DNA of 64,000 nt from Streptomyces sp. NRRL B-1140 (GCF_001280065.1 NZ_LGEA01000096.1:71167-135166); one strand, 5' to 3'. Shown: positions 41,839-54,603, counted from the stretch's first letter. A program made the numbers and translations. The notes: generated by a model from the sequence alone, not told the origin.

Positions 41839-42414
41839 TCAGTCCTTCCGCCGCGTGGGGAAGTCGTCCGAGGGCTCCCGGCCCTGCCGGCGCAGTCCCG
41901 CCTGCACGGCGCCGGCCAGGATGCGCGCGGCCACGCCCACCAGCAGCAGGCCGCCCGTCATCTGAATCATCGTCAGCACTCGCCCGGTCTGTGAGCGGGC
42001 CGCGATGTCGCCGTATCCGACGGTGGTGAACGTCGTGAGGGTGAAGTACAGGGAGTCCGTCTTGGTCAGCGGCTCGCTGAACGAGCCGGGGGTGGTGTGC
42101 TCCAGCAGGAAGTAGGCGCCCGCGAAGAGCAGCAGGAAGAGCGCCAGCGTCGCGGCCAGGGCCTCGATGGCCTTCAGCCGGGGGTGAGACGAGGTCACGA
42201 TGGCCCGCACCTGCCACCAGAACACCACGACGACCAGCAGCAGACCGCAGGCCAGCAGCACCGAGTCGCCGGTCGTGCCGCGACCGTCCAGGGGCAGCAC
42301 GTAGTAGACGGTGACGAGCCCGGCCACGACGAGCACGGCGCGTACGAGGGCCGAGATCGCCGCACGCCGTCGCTGTCCCCGCCGCCGGTGCGGCTGCTCC
42401 GCTGGATCGTCCAT
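41839..42414 (-). CDS. two-pore-helix potassium channel family protein
   Basis: The 191-residue protein has four hydrophobic segments: two at about 17-65, one at about 82-105 and one at about 135-155. The last pair brackets a pore loop with the selectivity filter TTVGYGDIA. This is an Ion_trans_2 K+ channel subunit without a visible C-terminal RCK domain. ATG 42414 is preferred; an in-frame GTG lies 48 bases upstream. It is the first gene of a pair with DUF2252. Confidence 0.87.
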   Translation of the reverse strand: MDDPAEQPHRRRGQRRRAAISALVRAVLVVAGLVTVYYVLPLDGRGTTGDSVLLACGLLLVVVVFWWQVRAIVTSSHPRLKAIEALAATLALFLLLFAGAYFLLEHTTPGSFSEPLTKTDSLYFTLTTFTTVGYGDIAARSQTGRVLTMIQMTGGLLLVGVAARILAGAVQAGLRRQGREPSDDFPTRRKD

Positions 42415-42648
42415 TGCGCGTCTCTCGGTCGCGGTCCTGCCTCCGGCACCAGAGCGCCCCACAAGGCCTGTCCCACCACCTCAGCGTTCCGGCGGCGCAT
42501 TGGGATCACCCGTCACGGGTGAGGCGGCCCGGACAGACCCTGGGCAGGCTGGGGTCGAGGGGACGGTTCCCGCACGTCGGGCTTTCCGGCCCCATACCCC
42601 CACCTCCGGTCGCTGACCGCGCCGGACACAGCGAATCGAGGCAGCAGG

Positions 42649-43068
42649 ATGACCGCTACACACCCGACGCACGGAACGCCGAGGGCGAGGCACGGAACCG
42701 CCGCCGCAGGCTTGATGATCTTCGCGGCCATCATGCTCATGATCGCCGGGATCCTGGCGATCATGCGCGGCATCTCAGCCATCGCCGAGGACCAGGTCTT
42801 CGTTTCGACCCCCAACTACGTCTTCTCCTTCGACCTCACCGGCTGGGGCTGGATCCACCTCGCCCTCGGCGTGGTCGCCGTGCTCGTCAGCGTGGGGCTC
42901 TTCCAGGCATCCACCTGGGCGCGCGTCCTCGGTGTGGGGATCGCCGGACTCGTCCTCATCGCCAACTTCCTCTCCCTGCCCGCCTACCCGGTCTGGTCCG
43001 TGGTGATGATCGCTTTGACCGGGTTCATCATCTGGGCCCTGTGCACCGCGAAGAAGGGCGACATCTGA
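42649..43068 (+). CDS. DUF7144-like small membrane protein
   Basis: The 139-residue protein has four predicted transmembrane helices (about 20-40, 67-85, 90-108 and 112-132) with an extracytoplasmic loop containing EDQVFVSTPNYVFSFDLTGWGWIH between the first two. This matches a DUF7144-type actinomycete membrane protein of unknown function. AGCAGG precedes the ATG. It is divergent from the K+ channel gene and convergent with the SpoIIE-phosphatase gene. Confidence 0.8.
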   Translation: MTATHPTHGTPRARHGTAAAGLMIFAAIMLMIAGILAIMRGISAIAEDQVFVSTPNYVFSFDLTGWGWIHLALGVVAVLVSVGLFQASTWARVLGVGIAGLVLIANFLSLPAYPVWSVVMIALTGFIIWALCTAKKGDI

Positions 43069-43127
43069 GAGCCGGGCGGCCGTACCCGCCCGCAAGGGAC
43101 GGACGCGGCCGCGTCACGGCCCCGCGT

Positions 43128-45173
43128 TCAGGCCCGCGTGCGCACCAGCAGCAGCGCCACGTCGTCGTCAGGCTCGGGACTCAGCGCGCTGAGCAGACTG
43201 TCGCTCGCGCGCTGAAGACTGGGCCCGGCGTGCTGGAGCAGCCGGGTCAGCGTGCCGAGGCCGGTGTCGATGGGCTCCCCGCGGTTCTCGACCAGGCCGT
43301 CCGTGTACAGCGCGAGCAGGGAGCCCGGGGCCAGTTCCACCTCCACCGTGCCGAACTCCACGCCACCGACCCCGAGCGGGACACCGCCCGGCACCTCGAC
43401 GAGCCGCGCACTGCCGTCCGCCCCGGCGAGCACCGGCGGCAGATGCCCGGCGCTGGACAGCTCGCAGGTGCCACGCCGCAGGTCGCACACCGCGTACACG
43501 CAGGTGGCGATCGCGTCACCGAGCGAGCCGGCGATGTCGTCCAGGTGCCGCAGCAGCTCGGCGGGCGGCAGGTCCAGCCGGGCCAGCGCCCGCGTCGCCG
43601 TGCTCAGCTGCCCCATGATCGCCGCGGCCTGGACGCCCTTGCCCATGACGTCCCCGACGACCAGCCCGGTACGTCCCGGACCGAGCGGGAGGACGTCGTA
43701 CCAGTCGCCGCCGACCTCGCTGAGGGCCGGGCGGTAGCGGGCGGCGATGTCCAGCCCTTCCCGCTCGGCGGGGGTGCTCGGAAGCAGACTGCGCTGCAGG
43801 GTCAGGGCGGTGCCGCGTTCGCGGCCGTAGAGGCGGGCGTTGTCTATGCAGATCGCGGCCCGTGCGGCGAGTTCCGAGGCGAGCACCCGGTCCTGGTCGT
43901 CGAAGGGGCGCTCGTTGACCGTGCGGTACAGCGACAGCGTGCCGAGCACCTTGCCCCGGGCCACCAGCGGCAGCGCCAGGTAGGAGTGGGCACCGGCCTC
44001 GTGCAGGGCCAGGGCGGCCCGTGAGTCCCGGGCCAGACGCCGCAGCATCTTGGCGTCCACGCGCTCGACGAGGACCGGGCGGGCACTGCGGACGCACTGC
44101 GTGATGATCCGCGACGAGCCGTACACGGCGAGCTCGCCCACCGGGTCGGCGGCGTGGATGGCGTCGGTGGGGTAGCCGGCCGCGACGGCCAGCGCCCGGA
44201 ACTCGGCGGGGGAGCCGCCCGACACGGGGGTGATGGTGCCGCGGGCCACGACCGACTCCAGGACGTCCACGGCGGCCAGGTCCGCCAGGTGCGGCACGAC
44301 CACGCCGGCCAGTTCCCGGGCGGTCTGCTGGAGGTCCAGCGTGGTGCCGATCTTCATCCCCGCGTCGGCGATCACCGACAGGTGCTGGCGCGCCTGTGCG
44401 ACCTCGGTCGCGGCCTGCTGGCGCTCGGTGACGTCCAGCACGGCCATCGCGAGGCCGAGGACCCGGCCGTCGGTGTCCTCGATGCGGTGGTACGACTCCG
44501 AGTAGGCGCGGTCCTGAGCGTCCGCCGCCGTACGCCCGACGGTCTGCTGGTCGAGCAGCGGCCTGCCGGTCTCCAGGACGTGCCGCATCCGTGCCTCGAT
44601 GGCCGCCACGTCCAGGTCCGGCAGTACCTCCCCGACCCGGCGCCCCAGCACGGCCTCCTCGGGGACGCCGTTGATCCGCTCCAGCGCGGGGTTCACACCC
44701 ACCCAGCGCAGGTCGTTGTCGAACACCGCGATGCCGAGCGGGGTCTGATTGACGAGGCTGTGGGAGAGGGCGAGGTCGCGCTCCACCTTGCGCACGGTCG
44801 TCGCGTCCGTGGCGAGTCCCAGCAGGTGGGGCTGCCCTTCGGGGTCGAGGAGGCGCATCGTGCGGAACTCCACGGCCCGTTCCGTGCCGTCGCGGTGCCG
44901 CAGCGGGAACACTCCGGCCCACCGCGCCCCCGTGCTGACCTGCGCGAACAGCTCCCTGCCCCGGGAGCGGTTCTCGGGGGAGACCAGGAGGGTGTCGGCC
45001 CGCTGCCGCAGGGCTTCCTCCGCGCTCCAGCCGAGCAGCTGCTCGATCTCGGGGCTCCACAGCACGATGTGGCCGCCGGCGTCGAGAACCACCGCCGCGA
45101 CCTTGAGCAGATCCAGCAGCCCGCCGGGCGCGGCCGTGACGGCGTCGCGGTCCGAGGTCGCGTGGCCGTTCAT
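43128..45173 (-). CDS. PAS-PAS-GAF-SpoIIE (PP2C-type) phosphatase
   Basis: The 681-residue protein has an N-terminal PAS domain (VAAVVLDAGGHIVLWSPEIE), a second PAS (about 135-245), a GAF domain (about 275-435) and a C-terminal SpoIIE/PP2C phosphatase (YRPALSEVGGDWYDVLPL, VVGDVMGKGVQAAAIM, YTDGLVENRGEP). Such proteins dephosphorylate anti-anti-sigma factors and connect signals to stress sigma factors; Streptomyces has many. GGAAGGAG lies before the ATG. No anti-sigma partner is adjacent, so its target is unknown. Confidence 0.92.
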   Translation of the reverse strand: MNGHATSDRDAVTAAPGGLLDLLKVAAVVLDAGGHIVLWSPEIEQLLGWSAEEALRQRADTLLVSPENRSRGRELFAQVSTGARWAGVFPLRHRDGTERAVEFRTMRLLDPEGQPHLLGLATDATTVRKVERDLALSHSLVNQTPLGIAVFDNDLRWVGVNPALERINGVPEEAVLGRRVGEVLPDLDVAAIEARMRHVLETGRPLLDQQTVGRTAADAQDRAYSESYHRIEDTDGRVLGLAMAVLDVTERQQAATEVAQARQHLSVIADAGMKIGTTLDLQQTARELAGVVVPHLADLAAVDVLESVVARGTITPVSGGSPAEFRALAVAAGYPTDAIHAADPVGELAVYGSSRIITQCVRSARPVLVERVDAKMLRRLARDSRAALALHEAGAHSYLALPLVARGKVLGTLSLYRTVNERPFDDQDRVLASELAARAAICIDNARLYGRERGTALTLQRSLLPSTPAEREGLDIAARYRPALSEVGGDWYDVLPLGPGRTGLVVGDVMGKGVQAAAIMGQLSTATRALARLDLPPAELLRHLDDIAGSLGDAIATCVYAVCDLRRGTCELSSAGHLPPVLAGADGSARLVEVPGGVPLGVGGVEFGTVEVELAPGSLLALYTDGLVENRGEPIDTGLGTLTRLLQHAGPSLQRASDSLLSALSPEPDDDVALLLVRTRA

Positions 45174-45325
45174 GCGGGCCGCTCCTTCCGGCGCGGCAAA
45201 GGTACCGCCATGATCTGTTGTGCGGGCTGTCCGATGAGGTCACATTACGGTCGGAGCAGTGGCACTGTCGCGCCGAAATGACAAAAAAGCGCGGGTCACC
45301 ACCCGCGACAGGAGGGAGCGGCACC

Positions 45326-46156
45326 GTGGAGGACTGGACGCTGCGGGAGAGCCTGCTCACCGGGTCGGGGACGGTGCGCTGGGACCGGTGGGGCGATCCC
45401 GGCGGAGAGCCGGTCGTGCTGCTGCACGGGACGCCCTTCTCGTCGTACGTGTGGCACGAGATCGCACCCGCCCTCGCCGCCGTCGGGCACCACGTCCACG
45501 TCTGGGACATGGCGGGCTACGGCGCCTCCGGCATGCACGACGGCCAGGACGTCTCACTGGGCGCCCAGGGCCGGATCCTCACCGAGCTGCTGGCGCACTG
45601 GGGGCTGCGGGAGCCGTCCGTGATCGCGCACGACTTCGGCGGGTGCGTGGCGCTGCGCGCCCACCTGCTGCACGGGGCCCGCTACCGGCGGCTCGCCCTG
45701 GTCGACCCGGTGGCCCTGAAGCCCTGGGGGTCGCCCTTCTTCCGTCTGGTCGGGGAGCACAGTCAGGTCTTCGAGCAGCTCCCGGCGGCGCTGCACGAGG
45801 CCCTGGTGCGCGAGTACGTCACCTCCGCGAGCCATCCCGGCCTGCGCCCGGCCGTGCTCGACGCCCTGATCGGGCCCTGGACGGGGGAGGAGGGGCAGGC
45901 GGCCTTCTACCGGCAGATCGCGCAGGCCGACCAGCGCTACACCGACGAGATCCAGCCGCTCTACCCCTCGATCGACCTGCCCGTCACGGTGTGCTGGGGC
46001 ACCGAGGACACCTGGATCCCCTTCGCCAAGGGGCGGGAACTCGCCGACTTGATCCCGGGTGCACGGCTGGTGCCCGTACCCGAGGCAGGACATCTCGTCC
46101 CGCTGGACGCGCCCGCCCGCCTGACGAGCGAGCTGCTCGCCTTCCTGACGGTCTGA
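45326..46156 (+). CDS. alpha/beta hydrolase, Asp-nucleophile (haloalkane dehalogenase/epoxide hydrolase-like)
   Basis: The 276-residue protein has the oxyanion loop LHGTPFSSYVW and the nucleophile elbow AHDFGGC, in which Asp replaces Ser, as in haloalkane dehalogenases and epoxide hydrolases. GTEDTWIP supplies the acid region and EAGHLVPLDAP the His. GTG 45326 is chosen because AGGAGGGAG lies 9 bases upstream; an in-frame ATG at 45278 lacks this. It diverges from the SpoIIE-phosphatase gene. The substrate is unknown. Confidence 0.87.
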   Translation: MEDWTLRESLLTGSGTVRWDRWGDPGGEPVVLLHGTPFSSYVWHEIAPALAAVGHHVHVWDMAGYGASGMHDGQDVSLGAQGRILTELLAHWGLREPSVIAHDFGGCVALRAHLLHGARYRRLALVDPVALKPWGSPFFRLVGEHSQVFEQLPAALHEALVREYVTSASHPGLRPAVLDALIGPWTGEEGQAAFYRQIAQADQRYTDEIQPLYPSIDLPVTVCWGTEDTWIPFAKGRELADLIPGARLVPVPEAGHLVPLDAPARLTSELLAFLTV

Positions 46157-46189
46157 ACCATCAGGACCGCACAAAGTCCGACGCGGTCA

Positions 46190-46218
46190 TTGCTTCGAAT
46201 GTGTGCGAGTCCTAGGGT
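46190..46218 (+). promoter_or_regulatory. candidate promoter of the beta-galactosidase gene
   Basis: TTGCTT (46190-46195), a 17-base spacer and TAGGGT (46213-46218) fit a housekeeping promoter. It would give a leader of about 140 bases before the GH2 gene. Confidence 0.4.
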
Positions 46219-46310
46219 GTGCCTGCTCAGCAGTTGCTCTGTCACCGTCAGTTGCCCTTCGAATCAACAGAAACACCCACCGCTGGTGCGCAGTTGAGGA
46301 TGGCATCTGA

Positions 46311-50258
<3,948 letters not shown>

Positions 50259-50285
50259 AACCGGCGGTGGGACAGCGGCGCCGCC

Positions 50286-50648
50286 TCAGTCGGCGGCGTC
50301 GCTGATACCGAGCCGCAGATGCTCCACGTGGTAGACGGCCTGGTCGAGCAGCTCGGCGACATGGTGGTCGTGCAGCGCGTAGACCACCGAACGGCCCTGC
50401 CGCTCGCCCACGACCAGGCCCAGATTGCGCAGCAGCCGCAGCTGGTGGGAGCAGGCCGACTGTTCCATGCCCACCTCGGCGGCCAACTCCGTGGCCGGCA
50501 GCGGGCCTTCGCGTAGCCGCGCCAGGATGAGCAGCCGGGAGGGAGTGGACAGGGCCTGGAGCGTGGTGGCGACCTTCGCGACGTTGTCCGCGTCCAGGCG
50601 TACGCGTTCGGCGGCGTCCTGCGCGGGAGTGACGGCTCCATGACCCAT
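50286..50648 (-). CDS. ArsR/SmtB-family metal sensor, CzrA-like
   Basis: The 120-residue winged-helix repressor has SRLLILARLREGPLPATELAAE and the recognition region MEQSACSHQLRLLRNLGLV. The last helix reads DHHVAELLDQAVYHVEH: Asp and His at positions i and i+2, then His at i+13 and i+16, the exact spacing of the alpha-5 Zn/Co/Ni site of CzrA, SmtB and NmtR. ATG 50648 is preceded at 6 bases by TACGAT, so the message is probably leaderless. The expected efflux transporter gene is absent; the gene downstream is convergent. Confidence 0.9.
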   Translation of the reverse strand: MGHGAVTPAQDAAERVRLDADNVAKVATTLQALSTPSRLLILARLREGPLPATELAAEVGMEQSACSHQLRLLRNLGLVVGERQGRSVVYALHDHHVAELLDQAVYHVEHLRLGISDAAD

Positions 50649-50654
50649 GCCGTC

Positions 50655-50660
50655 ATCGTA
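50655..50660 (-). promoter_or_regulatory. -10 box of the leaderless arsR-type gene
   Basis: TACGAT on the minus strand ends 6 bases before the start codon and there is no ribosome site, the usual pattern of a leaderless transcript. Confidence 0.45.
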
Positions 50661-50682
50661 CCGGCCCCGCACGAACACATGA

Positions 50683-50694
50683 ATGAATATTCAT
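50683..50694. promoter_or_regulatory. 12-bp perfect palindrome, candidate ArsR operator
   Basis: ATGAATATTCAT is an AT-rich perfect palindrome in a very GC-rich region, of the kind bound by SmtB/CzrA/NmtR repressors. It lies 35-46 bases upstream of the predicted arsR-type transcription start and about 86 bases before the divergent Ada-AlkA gene, so it could control either. Confidence 0.6.
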
Positions 50695-50779
50695 CTGTGC
50701 CCGTCCGGCGGCCGGGCCGGAGCACCACGATGTCGGATTCTCGCCAGCCCCGCGCAGCCCGGTGCCGGATGCTGGACCC

Positions 50780-52261
50780 ATGCAGAAGGGGATGCACACC
50801 GACACCGAGCGCTGCGTGCGCGCCGTCCGGTCCAAGGACGCACGGTTCGACGGCTGGTTCTTCACGGCCGTCCTGACCACCGGCATCTACTGCCGTCCCA
50901 GCTGCCCGGTGGTGCCGCCCAAGCCGGAGAACATGGTCTTCCACCCCAGCGCGGCGGCCTGTCAGCAGGCCGGGTTCCGGGCCTGCAAGCGCTGCCGGCC
51001 CGACACCAGTCCCGGCTCACCGGAGTGGAACCAGCGGGCCGACCTCGTGGCCCGCGCCATGCGGCTGATCGCCGACGGTGTCGTGGACCGCGAGGGCGTG
51101 CCCGGCCTCGCCGGCCGCCTCGGCTACAGCACCCGCCAGGTCGAACGCCAGCTCCTCGCCGAGCTGGGCGCGGGCCCCCTCGCGCTCGCCCGCGCCCAGC
51201 GTGCCCAGACCGCCCGGCTGCTCGTCGAGACGACCGCCCTGCCCATGGCGCAGATCGCCTTCGCCGCCGGCTTCGCCTCGATCCGGACCTTCAACGACAC
51301 GGTCCGCGAGGTCTTCGCCCTGGCCCCGAGCGAGCTGCGCGCCCGCACCCCGAGACGGCAGGGCGCGAGCACACCCGGCGCCGTGTCCCTGCGGCTGCCG
51401 TTCCGCGCGCCGCTCAACCCCGACAACCTCTTCGGTCACCTCGCCGCGACGGCCGTCCCCGGCGTGGAGGAGTGGCGCGACGGCTCCTACCGCCGCACCC
51501 TGCGCCTGCCGTACGGCCACGGCATCGTGGCCCTCACCCCGAACCCCGACCACATCGCCTGCCGCCTCACCCTCGGCGACCTGCGCGATCTGACCGTCGC
51601 CATCAGCCGCTGCCGCCGTCTGCTCGACCTGGACGCCGACCCCGTCGCGATCGACGACCAGCTCCGCACGGACCCGGTCCTCGCGCCCCTGGTGGACAAG
51701 GCGCCCGGGCGCCGGGTGCCGCGCACGGTCGACGAGGCCGAGTTCGCCGTCCGGGCCGTGCTCGGGCAGCAGGTGTCCACCGCCGCCGCCCGCACCCACG
51801 CGGCCCGCCTGGTCACCGCCTGCGGCGAACCGGTCGAGGACCCCGAGGGCGGCCTCACCCACCTCTTCCCGTCCCCCGAGTCCCTCGCGGCGCTCGACCC
51901 CGGGACCCTGGCCATGCCGCGCACCCGCCGCACCACCTTCACCACCCTGGTCCGCCGGCTCGCCGACGGCGACCTCCACCTGGGCCTCGAGAGCGACTGG
52001 CCGCGCACGCGCGCCGAACTCCTCGCCCTGCCCGGATTCGGGCCCTGGACGGTGGACGTCATCGCCATGCGCGCCCTCGGCGATCCCGACGCCTTCCTCC
52101 CCACCGACCTCGGCATCCGCCGCGCCGCCCGCGAACTGGGCCTGCCGTCCACTCCGGCCGCCCTCACAGCTCGCGCGGCGGCCTGGCGCCCCTGGCGGGC
52201 CTACGCGGTCCAGTACCTCTGGGCGACCGACAGCCACCCGATCAACTTCCTTCCGGTATAG
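50780..52261 (+). CDS. Ada-AlkA fusion: AraC-type regulator with 3-methyladenine DNA glycosylase
   Basis: The 493-residue protein has an Ada N-terminal zinc domain (YCRPSC and ACKRC, the four-Cys methyl-acceptor site), an AraC-type HTH (LAGRLGYSTRQVERQLLAEL, then MAQIAFAAGFASIRTFNDTVREVF) and a C-terminal AlkA domain with HhH-GPD motif ALPGFGPWTVDVIAM and catalytic Asp in PTDLGIR. It therefore senses methyl phosphotriesters and excises alkylated bases. ATG 50780 is listed; ATG 50792 (MHTDTERCVRAV) is the more typical family N terminus. The ogt gene follows after 9 bases. Confidence 0.92.
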   Translation: MQKGMHTDTERCVRAVRSKDARFDGWFFTAVLTTGIYCRPSCPVVPPKPENMVFHPSAAACQQAGFRACKRCRPDTSPGSPEWNQRADLVARAMRLIADGVVDREGVPGLAGRLGYSTRQVERQLLAELGAGPLALARAQRAQTARLLVETTALPMAQIAFAAGFASIRTFNDTVREVFALAPSELRARTPRRQGASTPGAVSLRLPFRAPLNPDNLFGHLAATAVPGVEEWRDGSYRRTLRLPYGHGIVALTPNPDHIACRLTLGDLRDLTVAISRCRRLLDLDADPVAIDDQLRTDPVLAPLVDKAPGRRVPRTVDEAEFAVRAVLGQQVSTAAARTHAARLVTACGEPVEDPEGGLTHLFPSPESLAALDPGTLAMPRTRRTTFTTLVRRLADGDLHLGLESDWPRTRAELLALPGFGPWTVDVIAMRALGDPDAFLPTDLGIRRAARELGLPSTPAALTARAAAWRPWRAYAVQYLWATDSHPINFLPV

Positions 52262-52270
52262 GGACCTCCG

Positions 52271-52753
52271 ATGAAGCAGTACACCGTGACCGACAGCCCG
52301 TACGGCCCCCTCACCCTCGTCGCCGACGACGGCGTCCTGTGCGGCCTGTACATGACCGACCAACGCCACCGCCCGGCACAGGAGACCTTCGGCACCCGCG
52401 ACGACACCCTCTTCGCGGAGGCACAGGAGCAGCTGAAGGCCTACTTCGCCGGCGACCTCACGGAGTTCACGGTCCCCCTGCGCCTGAACGGAACCCCGTT
52501 CCAGCGCACCGTCTGGGACCAGCTGTGCCGCATCCCCTATGGCGAGACCCGCACCTACGGCGAGCTCGCCGGCGCCCTCGGCGCCCCCGCCGCCTCCCGC
52601 GCGGTCGGCCTCGCCAACGGCCGCAACCCCGTCGGCATCATCGTCCCCTGTCACCGCGTCATCGGCGCGAACGGCAGCCTGACCGGGTACGGCGGCGGCC
52701 TGGAACGCAAGCAGCGCCTGCTGGACTTCGAACGCGGGGCGGCACTGTTCTAA
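52271..52753 (+). CDS. ogt: methylated-DNA--protein-cysteine methyltransferase
   Basis: The 160-residue suicide enzyme has the acceptor motif IIVPCHRVIG (Cys near residue 127), the preceding helix-turn-helix with TYGELAGALGAPAASRAVGLANGRNP, and the terminal YGGGLERKQRLLDFE. It repairs O6-methylguanine. It lies 9 bases after the Ada-AlkA gene, giving an alkylation-repair operon likely induced by that regulator. Its stop overlaps the convergent sirtuin gene by 4 bases. Confidence 0.94.
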   Translation: MKQYTVTDSPYGPLTLVADDGVLCGLYMTDQRHRPAQETFGTRDDTLFAEAQEQLKAYFAGDLTEFTVPLRLNGTPFQRTVWDQLCRIPYGETRTYGELAGALGAPAASRAVGLANGRNPVGIIVPCHRVIGANGSLTGYGGGLERKQRLLDFERGAALF

Positions 52754-53481
52754 GCGGCGGCACCCAGGGCACGCAGCAGCTTCGGCAGCGCCGTGCCGAT
52801 AGGGTCGCGGACGATCTCCTCGGCACGGTCGTCGTACGGGGTCGGTTCGGCGTTGACGATGACCAGACGGGCACCGTGGTCGGCGGCGACACCGGCGAGA
52901 CCGGCCGCGGGCTGCACCTGAAGGCTCGATCCGACGGCGACGAACACGTCACAGGCTTTGCTGACGGCGGCCGCCTCGCCGAGGACGACCGGGTCGAGCC
53001 GCTCGCCGAACATCACCGTGGCAGGCTTCAGGATCCCGCCGCACCGGAGGCACGGCGGATCGTCCTCGCCCGCCTCCACCCGGGCGAGCGCGTCCGCCAT
53101 CGGGCCGCGGGCGAGGCAGCCGGTGCACACGACCTTCCGTGCCGTGCCGTGCAGTTCGAGCACCTTGCGGGCGGGTATCCCGGCGAGCTGGTGCAGCCCG
53201 TCCACGTTCTGTGTGATCACCCGTACCGGCACCCCGGACCGCTCCAGCTCCGCGACCGCCCGGTGCGCGGCGTTGGGCTCGGCCCGCAGCGCCCCCGTCT
53301 CGCGCCGCATCAGCCAGGACCGGCGGCGGATCTCGGCATCGGCCATGTAGTACTCGTACGTGACGAGCTTCTCGGCCTCGGGGTCGCGCCGCCACAGCCC
53401 GTTCGGCCCGCGGTAGTCCGGGATCCCCGAATCCGTGCTGATGCCGGCACCGGTGAGCAGGGCGACAAGGGGTTTGGCCAT
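52750..53481 (-). CDS. sirtuin (NAD-dependent protein deacylase)
   Basis: The 243-residue Sir2 protein has LLTGAGISTDSGIPDYRG, TQNVDGLHQLAG, LELHGTARKVVCTGC with a second CLRCGG zinc pair, and VAVGSSLQVQPAAGL. It releases O-acetyl-ADP-ribose and nicotinamide while deacylating lysines. ATG 53481 is preceded at 7 bases by TACCCT with no ribosome site, so it may be leaderless; an in-frame upstream start at 53505 is less likely. A Nudix hydrolase lies upstream on the same strand. Confidence 0.92.
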   Translation of the reverse strand: MAKPLVALLTGAGISTDSGIPDYRGPNGLWRRDPEAEKLVTYEYYMADAEIRRRSWLMRRETGALRAEPNAAHRAVAELERSGVPVRVITQNVDGLHQLAGIPARKVLELHGTARKVVCTGCLARGPMADALARVEAGEDDPPCLRCGGILKPATVMFGERLDPVVLGEAAAVSKACDVFVAVGSSLQVQPAAGLAGVAADHGARLVIVNAEPTPYDDRAEEIVRDPIGTALPKLLRALGAAA

Positions 53482-53488
53482 GTCGCCG

Positions 53489-53494
53489 AGGGTA
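53489..53494 (-). promoter_or_regulatory. -10 box of possibly leaderless sirtuin gene
   Basis: TACCCT on the minus strand ends 7 bases before the sirtuin ATG, fitting TANNNT, and no ribosome site is present. Confidence 0.35.
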
Positions 53495-53561
53495 GGCCGG
53501 TCCACGGGGCGGCGGCGAGCGGATATCGAACGGGGCGACGAGGGGTGAGCGGCCCGTGCTG

Positions 53562-54056
53562 TCAGTACACCCGCCTGCCGTTCTCCAGCTCCGCCGTCCC
53601 CGACCCGTCCGCCAGGACGTCGAGGGCGGCCAGGACGCGGCCGCTGTGGGCGCCTGACAGGTACTCGGTCAGCTTCTCGCGCGCCACCAGCCGCCAGGAC
53701 AGCAGCTCCTCCTCCTGGAGGCGGATCGCTGTGAAGTCGTCCTCGCTCAGCACCCCGCCGTCGTACACGTAGGCCACCAGCGGCGGACGTCCCGCGCCCT
53801 GCACCCAGTCCACCGTCAGCAGCCGGCCGAGCTCACGGTCGAGGCCGATCTCCTCGGCCGTCTCGCGCCGCGCGCCCTGCCGCGGGGTCTCGCCGTCGTC
53901 GGATTCGACGGTGCCGCCGGGCAGTGTCCAGCCCTCCCGGTAGTTGGGCTCGACGAGCAGCACACGGCCCGCGTCGTCCCGGAACAGCGCGGCGGCACCG
54001 GCCAGGACGCGGGGCAGGGACGCGATGTAGGCGGCGTAGTCAGGAGAGGTGGTCAT
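53562..54056 (-). CDS. Nudix hydrolase
   Basis: The 164-residue protein carries a Nudix box GGTVESDDGETPRQGARRET followed by AEEIG; compared with the usual spacing there are two extra residues between the first Glu and the GE pair. N-terminal AAALFRDDAGRVLLVEPNYREGWTLPGG is typical. The substrate (a nucleoside diphosphate-X) cannot be read from sequence; ADP-ribose is a contextual guess given the neighbouring sirtuin and ADP-ribosylglycohydrolase. It is on the same strand as these genes but 80 bases from the sirtuin. Confidence 0.88.
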   Translation of the reverse strand: MTTSPDYAAYIASLPRVLAGAAALFRDDAGRVLLVEPNYREGWTLPGGTVESDDGETPRQGARRETAEEIGLDRELGRLLTVDWVQGAGRPPLVAYVYDGGVLSEDDFTAIRLQEEELLSWRLVAREKLTEYLSGAHSGRVLAALDVLADGSGTAELENGRRVY

Positions 54057-54084
54057 CGGTGCAGGGTAACCACCGGGCGCCGGA

Positions 54085-54540
54085 TCAGCCGCAGGGGAAG
54101 ACGTAGTCGGACTTGTAGTCGATGTAGAGGCTGCTGGACGAGGTGCCCATCTTGGCGGTCACCGGGGCGCAGGCGAAGCCGGAGACGTACACCGGTCCCG
54201 CGTACTCGCTGAAATTGCCCGAGTTCTTGTCGCACGAGGTGCCGCCGACCTTGCAGACCTGCACGAACATGTACCGGGACCGGCCGACGTTGTTGTCGAG
54301 GATGACGCAGCCCTTGCCGCCGTTCTCGTAGGCGAAGAGGGTGGCCAGACGCTCGCCGGGGTCGGTGCCGAGGGGCAGCGGGATCGCCTTGCGCAGGGTG
54401 TAACCGGTACCGCACACGTTGGCCGCCGCGGCCACGGGCGCGGGCTGCTCGGCGGCGACGGCCTGGGGGGCGGTGAGGACGGCGGCGGTCAGAACGGACA
54501 CGGAAGCGGCGGCGCGGACAGCGGTTCTGAGACGAGACAT
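54085..54540 (-). CDS. small secreted cysteine-containing protein
   Basis: The 151-residue protein has a signal peptide (MSRLRTAVRAAASVSVLTAA then VAAEQ) and a mature domain of about 110 residues with six cysteines (NVCGTG, GKGCVI, QVCKVGGTSCDK, FACAP, FPCG), probably three disulfides. It has no catalytic motif and I do not recognise a family beyond Streptomyces secreted proteins of unknown function. The promoter region upstream contains an inverted repeat at 54604-54618. Confidence 0.75.
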   Translation of the reverse strand: MSRLRTAVRAAASVSVLTAAVLTAPQAVAAEQPAPVAAAANVCGTGYTLRKAIPLPLGTDPGERLATLFAYENGGKGCVILDNNVGRSRYMFVQVCKVGGTSCDKNSGNFSEYAGPVYVSGFACAPVTAKMGTSSSSLYIDYKSDYVFPCG

Positions 54541-54603
54541 GACAAGCAGACGCTTTCTGTCAGGCGCGGGGGTGTGCGGGCGCGGGGCGAGTGACTGGAA
54601 ACG

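Noticed and set aside
42590..42600. GGGTAT on the minus strand as a SigB-type -10 element for the K+ channel gene.
   Set aside because: No matching upstream element at the required spacing and it lies about 180 bases from the start.
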